64,000 bases of DNA, taken from NCBI GenBank assembly GCA_041862375.1, contig JBGVTE010000126.1:62001-126000 (forward strand), given 5' to 3'. The notes below the pieces were generated by a model. It worked only from the letters and a program-made list of their open reading frames with translations, was not told where the DNA came from and ran no database searches. Source of the DNA: WVZL01 sp041862375 (GTDB lineage: Bacteria; Acidobacteriota; Aminicenantia; Aminicenantales; Aminicenantaceae). The position numbers were made by a program, and so were the translations under genes. Shown piece by piece: positions 16,831-23,226 of the stretch; the first letter of the stretch is position 1; every line of letters starts with the position of its first letter.

Positions 16831-18753
16831 TTAAAAATTCACATCCAATAATTTATTTTTATCTAATTCCTTCACTTTTTCAAGGAATTCATTCACTTCT
16901 ACTTCCCCTTTATCTCCCTTTCCATGAATTCTTAAAGATGCACTTCTCCTGGATACTTCTCTATCTCCCACAATCAGGATTAAAGGTATCTTGCAAGTCT
17001 CAGCCTCTCTAATTTTATACCCAATCCTCTCTCGACGAAGATCAATGTGAGATCTAAGCTCCGCTTCTTTTAATTTTCTATCCAAAGAACTGGCATACTC
17101 ATTATGCTTCTCAGAAACGGGTAGAACAATAACCTGAATGGGAGCAAGCCAAACAGGAAAATTTCCATTATAATGTTCTATCAAGATGCCGAAAAATCTT
17201 TCAAGAGACCCAAGCAAAGCCCTATGGATCATGAAAGGTTTGTTAACCTTCCCATCCTCCCCGACATAATGTAGATCAAAGCTCTCTGCGAGATTAAAAT
17301 CAAGTTGGATTGTCGTGCACTGCCACGACCTTTTCAGAATATCCTTTATCTTGATATCTATTTTCGGACCATAGAAAACACCTTCACCTTCATCTATTTT
17401 ATAATTGAGTTCTGTACTCCCTAAAGCGCGCTTCAAGGCGTTAATAGCTTTTTCCCAATCCTTGAGCTTACCCACATATTTTTCAGGTCGAGTGGAGAGA
17501 AAGATATCGAAATCTCCAAACCCAAAGGTTTTCAAAAGCCTTAGGGCAAGAAAAATCGCCCTCCTTATTTCTTCCTCTAGTTGATCATCACGGCAGAAGA
17601 TATGAGCATCATCTATAGTGAAGCCTCTCACCCTCAATAATCCGTGAAGAACTCCACTCCTTTCAAAACGGTAGACTGTCCCTAGCTCAGCCCAGCGCAA
17701 CGGGAGTTCCCGATAGCTTCGTTGTCGTGACTTGTAAACCATGATGTGGAAAGGACAATTCATCGGTTTCAATTCATACTCTACATTCTCAAAGTGCATG
17801 GGAGGATACATGGCATCATAAAACTCAGTGTGCCCACTTCGCCTCCAAACGTCAAGCTTGGCAATATGAGGAGCATTTATGAATTCATAGCCATCCCTAA
17901 CATGCTCCTTTCGCCAGTAATCTTCTATAATGTGTCTTACAGTAGATCCCTTGGGATGCCAGAGTACTAATCCACCGCCCAAGTCCTCATGGAAGCTGAA
18001 TAGGTCGAGTTCAGGGCCGAGCTTCCTATGATCTCTCTTTTTTGCTTCTTCCAGAAGCTCAAGGTGGTCTTCCAGATGTTTTTTCTGGAAAAAAGCAGTT
18101 CCGTAGATTCTCTGCAGTTGCTCCCCCTTCTCATCACCCCGCCAGTAGGCACCCGAGACAGAAAGGATCTTGAAATGTTTGATCAGTCCAGTGGAAGGAA
18201 GATGAGGACCTAGACAAAAATCTATAAAACTCCCCTGTTTATAACAGGTAATCTCTTTATCTCCTTTTTCCTCAATAAGCTCAACCTTTAGCCTCTGTCC
18301 CATCTTTTTAAACAGACGAACGGCTTCCTCTTTTGAGATGACAACCTTTTCGACAGGAATATCCTTCCGGGCAAGCTCTCGCATTTTATTCTCAATGGCA
18401 GATAAATCTTGAGATGTAAAAGGCTGATCTCTTAAAAAATCATAAAAAAATCCGTTTTCAATTGCAGGTCCAATACCAGTCATGGTTCCGGGGAAAAGCT
18501 CAAGCACAGCGTGAGCCAGAAGATGGGCAGTACTGTGCCTCAAAATTGTAAGCATTTCTTCTGAGTCTTTATACATCAATTTCACTTCCATAGCCCTTTC
18601 CAGAGGTACATCCAAATCCACAACCTCTTCATTAACCTGGGCTAAAATGGGCTTTTTGGAAAGATCGAGACGTGAGACAAGCTCAGAGAGAAGAGTGCCC
18701 TTTTCGATTGAAAACGAGAACCCCTCAACGACGACCTTAACTATTTCCGCCAT
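16831..18753 (-). CDS. thrS: threonine-tRNA ligase
   Basis: 640 residues, full length: an N-terminal TGS domain (1-60), an editing domain with His-Ser-Thr-Ala-His-Leu-Leu-Ala-His-Ala-Val, and a class II core with zinc-site residues in Lys-Pro-Met-Asn-Cys-Pro-Phe-His-Ile. Motif 2 is Tyr-Arg-Phe-Glu-Arg-Ser-Gly, and the C-terminal anticodon-binding domain starts about residue 540. It charges tRNA-Thr. The stop codon overlaps the infC ribosome site. No Shine-Dalgarno sequence precedes the ATG. The gene lies 82 nt behind tRNA-Val and may share its promoter. No T-box is visible. Confidence 0.97.
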   Translation of the reverse strand: MAEIVKVVVEGFSFSIEKGTLLSELVSRLDLSKKPILAQVNEEVVDLDVPLERAMEVKLMYKDSEEMLTILRHSTAHLLAHAVLELFPGTMTGIGPAIENGFFYDFLRDQPFTSQDLSAIENKMRELARKDIPVEKVVISKEEAVRLFKKMGQRLKVELIEEKGDKEITCYKQGSFIDFCLGPHLPSTGLIKHFKILSVSGAYWRGDEKGEQLQRIYGTAFFQKKHLEDHLELLEEAKKRDHRKLGPELDLFSFHEDLGGGLVLWHPKGSTVRHIIEDYWRKEHVRDGYEFINAPHIAKLDVWRRSGHTEFYDAMYPPMHFENVEYELKPMNCPFHIMVYKSRQRSYRELPLRWAELGTVYRFERSGVLHGLLRVRGFTIDDAHIFCRDDQLEEEIRRAIFLALRLLKTFGFGDFDIFLSTRPEKYVGKLKDWEKAINALKRALGSTELNYKIDEGEGVFYGPKIDIKIKDILKRSWQCTTIQLDFNLAESFDLHYVGEDGKVNKPFMIHRALLGSLERFFGILIEHYNGNFPVWLAPIQVIVLPVSEKHNEYASSLDRKLKEAELRSHIDLRRERIGYKIREAETCKIPLILIVGDREVSRRSASLRIHGKGDKGEVEVNEFLEKVKELDKNKLLDVNF

Positions 18754-18835
18754 TAAAATTTATGTGTAAAATGCATGGCAGGCAAACCCAATTATTTTCT
18801 CTTATGCTTCCTTTCGAATACTCGCTTCCAAAGAA

Positions 18836-18910
18836 TGGTAGGCGCGGAGGGTATCGAACCCTCGACCTCTTCCGCGTCAAGGAAGCACTCTACCACTGAG
18901 CTACGCGCCT
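18836..18910 (-). tRNA. tRNA-Val (anticodon GAC)
   Basis: 75 nt with full cloverleaf: acceptor AGGCGCG / CGCGCCT, D stem GCTC / GAGT, anticodon stem CTTCC / GGAAG around TTGACGC (anticodon GAC, Val codons GUC and GUU), 5-nt variable loop, T stem GAGGG / CCCTC with TTCGATA, and discriminator A. The terminal CCA is encoded (18836-18838). It has its own strong promoter and lies 82 nt before thrS. Confidence 0.97.
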
Positions 18911-18930
18911 ACTCTCCTTAAAGCCTATAT

Positions 18931-18960
18931 ATAATAAATAATTAACCTTGAAGCTGTCAA
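18931..18960 (-). promoter_or_regulatory. sigma70-type promoter of tRNA-Val (and probably thrS)
   Basis: Minus strand: consensus TTGACA (18955-18960), 18-bp spacer, TATTAT (18931-18936). The predicted start of transcription is about 14 nt before the mature tRNA 5' end. As thrS has no obvious promoter or Shine-Dalgarno sequence of its own, tRNA processing may create the thrS leader. Confidence 0.65.
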
Positions 18961-18977
18961 TAGTATGCAAATGCCGT

Positions 18978-19027
18978 AAGCATCTTTTTCCCCGTGATGA
19001 GAGCTAAAATAGTTTTTAGCGATACTT
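18978..19027 (-). repeat. intergenic inverted-repeat element, copy 2 (short form)
   Basis: A 50-bp element with outer arms AAGCATC (18978-18984) and GATACTT (19021-19027), pairing with one G-U in a minus-strand transcript. An inner perfect 7-bp hairpin (GCTAAAA / TTTTAGC, 19003-19020) is enclosed. The left arm continues as CTTTTTCCCCGTGAT, matching the arm of copy 3 at 33561 except for two bases and T-run length. It lies between the divergent tRNA-Val and phosphodiesterase genes. Confidence 0.5.
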
Positions 19028-19043
19028 TCTTACACTACAAACA

Positions 19044-19073
19044 TTAGACAAAAGAGCTGTATTTTTTTAGAAT
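19044..19073 (+). promoter_or_regulatory. possible promoter of the phosphodiesterase gene
   Basis: TTAGAC (19044-19049), 18-bp spacer, TAGAAT (19068-19073), about 20 nt of A-rich leader before the ATG at 19100. The match to consensus is moderate, and no Shine-Dalgarno sequence follows. Confidence 0.35.
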
Positions 19074-19099
19074 AAATAAGAATTTCCAAAAAAAGAAAA

Positions 19100-19582
19100 A
19101 TGATAGGCATAATGGCAGATTCTCATGACAATCTCTACAAGATTAAAAGGGCAGTCAAGCTCTTTAATGAAAATATATGCAGTTTAGTCATCCATGCCGG
19201 GGACTTCATTGCCCCCTTTTCAGCAAGAGAGCTTCAAAGCTTGAACTGTCCTGTTAAAGGAGTTTTTGGTAATTGCGACGGAGAAAAAAAAGGCCTTGAG
19301 AAAGCCTTCCAGAACTTGGGAGAGATACAAGAAGCTCCCTTTACTTTCAAACACAATAATCTCAACTTCTTGACAATTCACCTCAATCTACCCCTTGAAT
19401 CTTATATCTCTTCTGGAAAGTATGAGGTTGTCATCTTCGCCCATACTCACAAGCCAGAAATACACAAAGAAAAAAATACTCTCATTATTAACCCCGGAGA
19501 AATTGGGGGGTGGCTTTCTGGTAAAAGCACAGTGTCTCTTCTTGATACAAAAACTCTATCTGCAAAAATCTTAACATTATGA
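19100..19582 (+). CDS. YfcE/MJ0936-family metallophosphoesterase
   Basis: 160 residues with the calcineurin-like metal motifs in order: Asp-Ser-His-Asp (7-10), His-Ala-Gly-Asp, Gly-Asn-Cys-Asp (in place of Gly-Asn-His-Asp, as is usual in this subfamily), an isolated His in Leu-Thr-Ile-His, and Ala-His-Thr-His near the end. Relatives hydrolyse simple phosphodiesters in vitro with Mn2+ or Ni2+; the natural substrate is unknown. It is a single gene between the tRNA-Val region and the COG2403 operon. Confidence 0.85.
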   Translation: MIGIMADSHDNLYKIKRAVKLFNENICSLVIHAGDFIAPFSARELQSLNCPVKGVFGNCDGEKKGLEKAFQNLGEIQEAPFTFKHNNLNFLTIHLNLPLESYISSGKYEVVIFAHTHKPEIHKEKNTLIINPGEIGGWLSGKSTVSLLDTKTLSAKILTL

Positions 19583-19725
19583 AAATGACAATCTTATCGA
19601 AGCAACTATTTGACTCTCTATCCGCGTAGTGATATGGGTTAGCAAGAACTTATAGAAAAAAGATAAGAAATTGCGAAACAGACGAGAGAGAACATCAATT
19701 TGAGAGAGTCAGTCAAGAATTAAAA

Positions 19726-19890
19726 ATGCCCCGAAGAATTGAAAGGCGCCAAAAACCGGCTTGGCAAAAATTGCGAAAGCCCCTTCCTCCACCAACAAGA
19801 CCTCACTCTACAAAAAAGGGTAAGAAAGGATACTACAGGAAAGACAAGGGCTGGAAGAAAGAGACAGAAAAAGACCTCGAAGGAAAATAG
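19726..19890 (+). CDS. possible small basic protein (54 aa)
   Basis: An ATG-to-TAG frame of 54 residues, too short for routine ORF calling. The product is strongly basic and composition-biased: Met-Pro-Arg-Arg-Ile-Glu-Arg-Arg, then Lys-Pro-Ala-Trp, then Arg-Lys-Pro-Leu-Pro-Pro-Pro-Thr-Arg-Pro, and a Lys/Gly/Tyr stretch with a second Trp. The spaced Trp residues and the proline run look more like a protein than random sequence. No convincing ribosome site precedes it. I do not recognise a family; an RNA- or nucleic-acid-binding peptide is a guess. The overlapping 70-residue frame starting at 19739 is less protein-like. The rest of 19583-20031 shows only the promoter at 19958. Confidence 0.4.
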   Translation: MPRRIERRQKPAWQKLRKPLPPPTRPHSTKKGKKGYYRKDKGWKKETEKDLEGK

Positions 19891-19957
19891 TAAAAAACAC
19901 ATCTTTGTATCCTCTCCAGCCTATAAGTCTCGCACTTTCTTTTACTCCTAGCCTGGA

Positions 19958-19986
19958 TTGCATATTTAAAATCCCTGTATTATACT
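19958..19986 (+). promoter_or_regulatory. sigma70-type promoter of the COG2403-arcC-OTC operon
   Basis: TTGCAT (19958-19963), 17-bp spacer, TATACT (19981-19986). Transcription should start near 19993-19996. That gives either a 36-40-nt leader for the ATG at 20032 or an essentially leaderless message for the in-frame ATG at 19996. Confidence 0.6.
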
Positions 19987-20031
19987 TTAGCTCTGATGAA
20001 AACTGTTAAAAGAAAAATCGGAGACAAAGCC

Positions 20032-21336
20032 ATGAAAAATGCCATCATAATGGGAGCTGCAGGAAGAGATTTCCACAATTTTAATGTTTTTTTTAGAGAC
20101 AATGAAGCATACCGGGTTATTGCCTTCACTGCCACTCAGATTCCTGATATCGAAGACAGAAAGTATCCTCCCATCCTTGCGGGAAAATTGTATCCAGATG
20201 GAATTCCGCTGTACCCCGAAGATGAGCTCGTAGCTCTCATAAAAGAATACGAAGTTCAGGAAGTCTACTTTTCTTACAGTGATGTCTCGCATGAATACGT
20301 TATGCACAAAGCATCTGAGGTCTTAGCTGCTGGAGCAACATTTATTCTTCCCGGTCCTTATCAAACAATGCTTAAAAGCAAGCTTCCTGTGATCTCCTTC
20401 TGTGCAGTGAGGACTGGATGCGGGAAAAGTCAGACTACGAGAAAAGCTTCCTTAATCCTCAAAAAAAAGGGAAGAAAGGCAGTAGTCATTCGCCATCCCA
20501 TGCCCTACGGAGATCTAGCGAAACAGAGATTACAGCGGTTTGCAACATATGAAGATTTGATTAAGCACGAATGTACAATCGAAGAGCGAGAGGAGTACGA
20601 ACCTCATATCAACAACGGAATCGTAGTCTACGCAGGTGTAGACTACAAGACTATCTTGGAAGAAACAGAAAAAGAAGCGGATATTATTCTCTGGGATGGA
20701 GGAAATAACGATTTTTCCTTCTTCTGCTCTGATTTAGAGATTGTTATCACTGATCCCCATCGTGCTGGCCACGAACTTCTGTATCACCCAGGAGAAACTA
20801 ACTTCAGACGAGCTCACGTTATTGTTATCAACAAGATAGGGACTGCTCAGAAAGAGAAAGTTGACCTTCTTGTCGAAAATATTAATAAAGTTAATCCTGA
20901 GGCAACGATCATCAGAGCCAATTCTCCTATCACTATCACTGATGAAGAAGAAATAGCAAACAAAAAGGTCCTTGTTGTCGAGGATGGCCCAACGCTTACT
21001 CACGGCGGAATGCCTTACGGAGCTGGCATAATTGCAGCTACCAAATACGGTGCTTCAGAAATTGTCGACCCTAGACCAATTGCTGTTGGAAGCATTAAGG
21101 AAACATTCCAAAAATATGCTCACTTGGATAAAGTTCTCCCTGCCATGGGCTATGGAAAAGAACAGATTGCAGAGCTTGCTCAGACTATCAATAAGGCCGA
21201 TTGCGACCTTATCATCAGTGCAACTCCAATAAATCTCAGTCTATTAATTGAAACAAACAAAAAAATCATTCATGTCCGCTATGATCTTGAAGAGATAGGC
21301 TCACCTAACCTTGAGGAGGTTCTCAAGGATTTCTGA
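20032..21336 (+). CDS. COG2403 P-loop NTPase, cyclic 2,3-diphosphoglycerate synthetase-like
   Basis: 434 residues from the preferred ATG, which has GGAG eight bases upstream and matches the family N-terminus (Ile-Ile-Met-Gly-Ala-Ala-Gly-Arg-Asp-Phe-His-Asn-Phe-Asn). An in-frame ATG at 19996 would add 12 residues. An N-terminal NAD-like Rossmann unit is followed by a Walker A loop, Arg-Thr-Gly-Cys-Gly-Lys-Ser-Gln-Thr-Thr (residues 127-136), a Walker B-like Ile-Ile-Leu-Trp-Asp-Gly-Gly-Asn-Asn-Asp, and Asn-Lys-Ile-Gly in the nucleotide-base position. Archaeal relatives make cyclic diphosphoglycerate; bacterial COG2403 members are annotated only as predicted GTPases. One-base overlap with carbamate kinase suggests a role linked to carbamoyl phosphate, which is inference. 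Confidence 0.75.
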   Translation: MKNAIIMGAAGRDFHNFNVFFRDNEAYRVIAFTATQIPDIEDRKYPPILAGKLYPDGIPLYPEDELVALIKEYEVQEVYFSYSDVSHEYVMHKASEVLAAGATFILPGPYQTMLKSKLPVISFCAVRTGCGKSQTTRKASLILKKKGRKAVVIRHPMPYGDLAKQRLQRFATYEDLIKHECTIEEREEYEPHINNGIVVYAGVDYKTILEETEKEADIILWDGGNNDFSFFCSDLEIVITDPHRAGHELLYHPGETNFRRAHVIVINKIGTAQKEKVDLLVENINKVNPEATIIRANSPITITDEEEIANKKVLVVEDGPTLTHGGMPYGAGIIAATKYGASEIVDPRPIAVGSIKETFQKYAHLDKVLPAMGYGKEQIAELAQTINKADCDLIISATPINLSLLIETNKKIIHVRYDLEEIGSPNLEEVLKDF

Positions 21337-22286
21337 TGAAAAGAAAGATTGCCCTCATAGCATTTGGCGGTAATGCCCTCCTTCCAGAAAACCAGCGTGG
21401 ACTTCAAACAGAACAGATAAAAAATGCCAAAAAAGCAGCCAAGCTCATGGTTCATGTAGTGAAAAAGGGATACGAGTTAATAATAGTTCACGGTAATGGG
21501 CCTCAAGTAGGAAACCTTCTTATCCAGATGGAAGAATCTATCACCAAAATTCCTCCTTTTACTCTAGAAGTCTGTGATGCCATGACTGAAGGAAGTATGG
21601 GTTATATGTTAGAAAAAGAAGTTATAAACGAGCTCCGCAAAAAATCATTAGACAAAGAAGTGGCCACCCTCATCACTCAAGTTGTTGTCGACAAGGAAGA
21701 CCCTGCATTTGAAAACCCGACTAAGCCCGTTGGACCTTTCTATTCTAAATACAGAGCTCAAATGATTATTCGGGAGAAAAAATGGAACATGATCGAAGAT
21801 GCTGGCCGTGGCTACCGCAGGGTAGTTCCCTCTCCTAAACCCATAGACATTGTTCCTAAGTGGGTCATCAGAGACTTAGTGAGGGCCGGTAAGATTGTCA
21901 TTGCTTCCGGAGGAGGAGGTATTCCAATAATCATCAACGGCCGCGGCCTTTTTCAAGGAGTGGAGGCTGTTATCGATAAAGACTATGCAGCTAGCCTAAT
22001 TGCTCAAGAGGTTAAAGCTGACCTCTTTATCATTCTAACTAACGTTGACCGAGTTTATCTAAACTACGAGAAGCCAAATAAAAAAGGAATCGCAGTAATG
22101 TCAGTCCAACGGGCTAAAAAATACCTAGCTCAAGGACAATTTCCTCCAGGCTCCATGGGACCAAAGATAACAGCAGCTATAGATTACTTGAATCGTGGGG
22201 GAAAAGAAGTTCTGATTACTTCATCAAACTACCTTAAAGCAGCCTTAATCAATCGGGCAGGAACAAAAATTAGGGATGCCCTTTAA
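21336..22286 (+). CDS. arcC: carbamate kinase
   Basis: 316 residues, normal length, amino-acid-kinase fold. Motifs are Ala-Phe-Gly-Gly-Asn-Ala-Leu at the N-terminus, Val-His-Gly-Asn-Gly-Pro-Gln-Val-Gly, Ala-Ser-Gly-Gly-Gly-Gly-Ile-Pro, Val-Ile-Asp-Lys-Asp-Tyr-Ala-Ala, and Phe-Pro-Pro-Gly-Ser-Met-Gly-Pro-Lys. It transfers phosphate between carbamoyl phosphate and ADP, giving ATP plus carbamate in the catabolic direction. TGATG overlap with the upstream gene and AAGGA before the ATG show tight coupling. With the OTCase downstream it forms the second half of the arginine deiminase pathway; arginine deiminase itself is not in the window. Confidence 0.95.
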   Translation: MKRKIALIAFGGNALLPENQRGLQTEQIKNAKKAAKLMVHVVKKGYELIIVHGNGPQVGNLLIQMEESITKIPPFTLEVCDAMTEGSMGYMLEKEVINELRKKSLDKEVATLITQVVVDKEDPAFENPTKPVGPFYSKYRAQMIIREKKWNMIEDAGRGYRRVVPSPKPIDIVPKWVIRDLVRAGKIVIASGGGGIPIIINGRGLFQGVEAVIDKDYAASLIAQEVKADLFIILTNVDRVYLNYEKPNKKGIAVMSVQRAKKYLAQGQFPPGSMGPKITAAIDYLNRGGKEVLITSSNYLKAALINRAGTKIRDAL

Positions 22287-22297
22287 TGGAGAGAAAG

Positions 22298-23224
22298 ATG
22301 CTTGATGATTTTATTTCTATCCACGACTTGAGCCTCTATGAATTCAACCGAATTCTAGAATTGTCTAGAGAAATAAAAGAACATCCTGAGCGCTTTAAAA
22401 AGAAACTAAAGAAAAAAATATTGGCAATGATTTTCGAAAAACCATCCTTGAGGACAAGAGTGACTTTCGAATTAGGAATGTTTCAGTTGGGGGGAGAATC
22501 TTTTTACCTAGGTCCCTCTGAGATCCAGTTAGGAAAGCGCGAAAGTCCTTACGATGTGGCCAAAAATTTGGAGCGATGGGCGGTGGATGGAATCGTGATA
22601 AGAACCTTTGTCAACCAGAATGTGCTCGATGTCGCCCTAAACACACGTATTCCTGTTATAAATGGATTAACAGACCTTCTCCATCCCTGCCAAGCCATAG
22701 CCGACTTCTTCACCTTGCAGGAGAAAAGGCGAGATTTAACGAATCTAAAATTAGCCTTTCTTGGAGACGGCAATAATGTCTGTCACAGCCTTCTCTTTGC
22801 TGCAGCAAAAGCAGGAGCTCACATGGCTGTAGCAACTCCAGCCGGCTATGAGCCCAGAAAGGAAATTTTAAAGCAAGCTGAAGAAGATGGAAAGGCAACA
22901 GACGCTACCTTCACCGTCGTTGATAATCCTGAGGATGCTGTTAGAGAAGCAGATGCTGTTTACACAGATGTTTGGGCTTCAATGGGTCAAGAAGAGGAAA
23001 AAGAAAAGAGAGCTAAAATCTTCTCACCTTTTCAAGTTAATGAAAACCTCATGGCTAAGGCTAAGCCTGATGCATTTTTCATGCATTGCCTCCCCGCCCA
23101 TAGAGGAGAAGAAGTTACCGATAAGATTATAGATTCCCCTCAATCCATCGTTTTTGATCAGGCAGAAAATAGACTTCATGTACAAAAAGCAATTATGCTA
23201 TTATTAATGGGTAAAAAAGGATAA
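22298..23224 (+). CDS. argF: ornithine carbamoyltransferase
   Basis: 308 residues from the ATG at 22298, which has GGAG six bases upstream; an ATG at 22286 overlaps the arcC stop but lacks a ribosome site. The carbamoyl-phosphate loop is Glu-Lys-Pro-Ser-Leu-Arg-Thr-Arg (Leu in the usual Thr position, a known variant). His-Pro-Cys-Gln-Ala, Asp-Val-Trp-Ala-Ser-Met-Gly-Gln-Glu and the ornithine-site His-Cys-Leu-Pro-Ala-His-Arg-Gly follow. No knotted insertion typical of acetyl- or succinylornithine enzymes is evident. In this operon it may work catabolically (arcB) or in arginine synthesis (argF). The direction is not readable from sequence. Confidence 0.92.
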   Translation: MLDDFISIHDLSLYEFNRILELSREIKEHPERFKKKLKKKILAMIFEKPSLRTRVTFELGMFQLGGESFYLGPSEIQLGKRESPYDVAKNLERWAVDGIVIRTFVNQNVLDVALNTRIPVINGLTDLLHPCQAIADFFTLQEKRRDLTNLKLAFLGDGNNVCHSLLFAAAKAGAHMAVATPAGYEPRKEILKQAEEDGKATDATFTVVDNPEDAVREADAVYTDVWASMGQEEEKEKRAKIFSPFQVNENLMAKAKPDAFFMHCLPAHRGEEVTDKIIDSPQSIVFDQAENRLHVQKAIMLLLMGKKG

Positions 23225-23226
23225 AA

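Noticed and set aside
18754..18835. T-box or other aminoacyl-tRNA riboswitch before thrS
   Set aside because: The leader is only 82 nt after tRNA-Val and shows no T-box sequence or antiterminator; the same holds for the valS upstream gap.
19739..19951. 70-codon plus-strand frame overlapping the small basic ORF
   Set aside because: Lower protein-likeness than the 54-codon frame on the same strand and no start context.
21336..23224. Complete arginine deiminase operon
   Set aside because: Carbamate kinase and OTCase are present, but no arginine deiminase or arginine/ornithine antiporter gene is found within the window.
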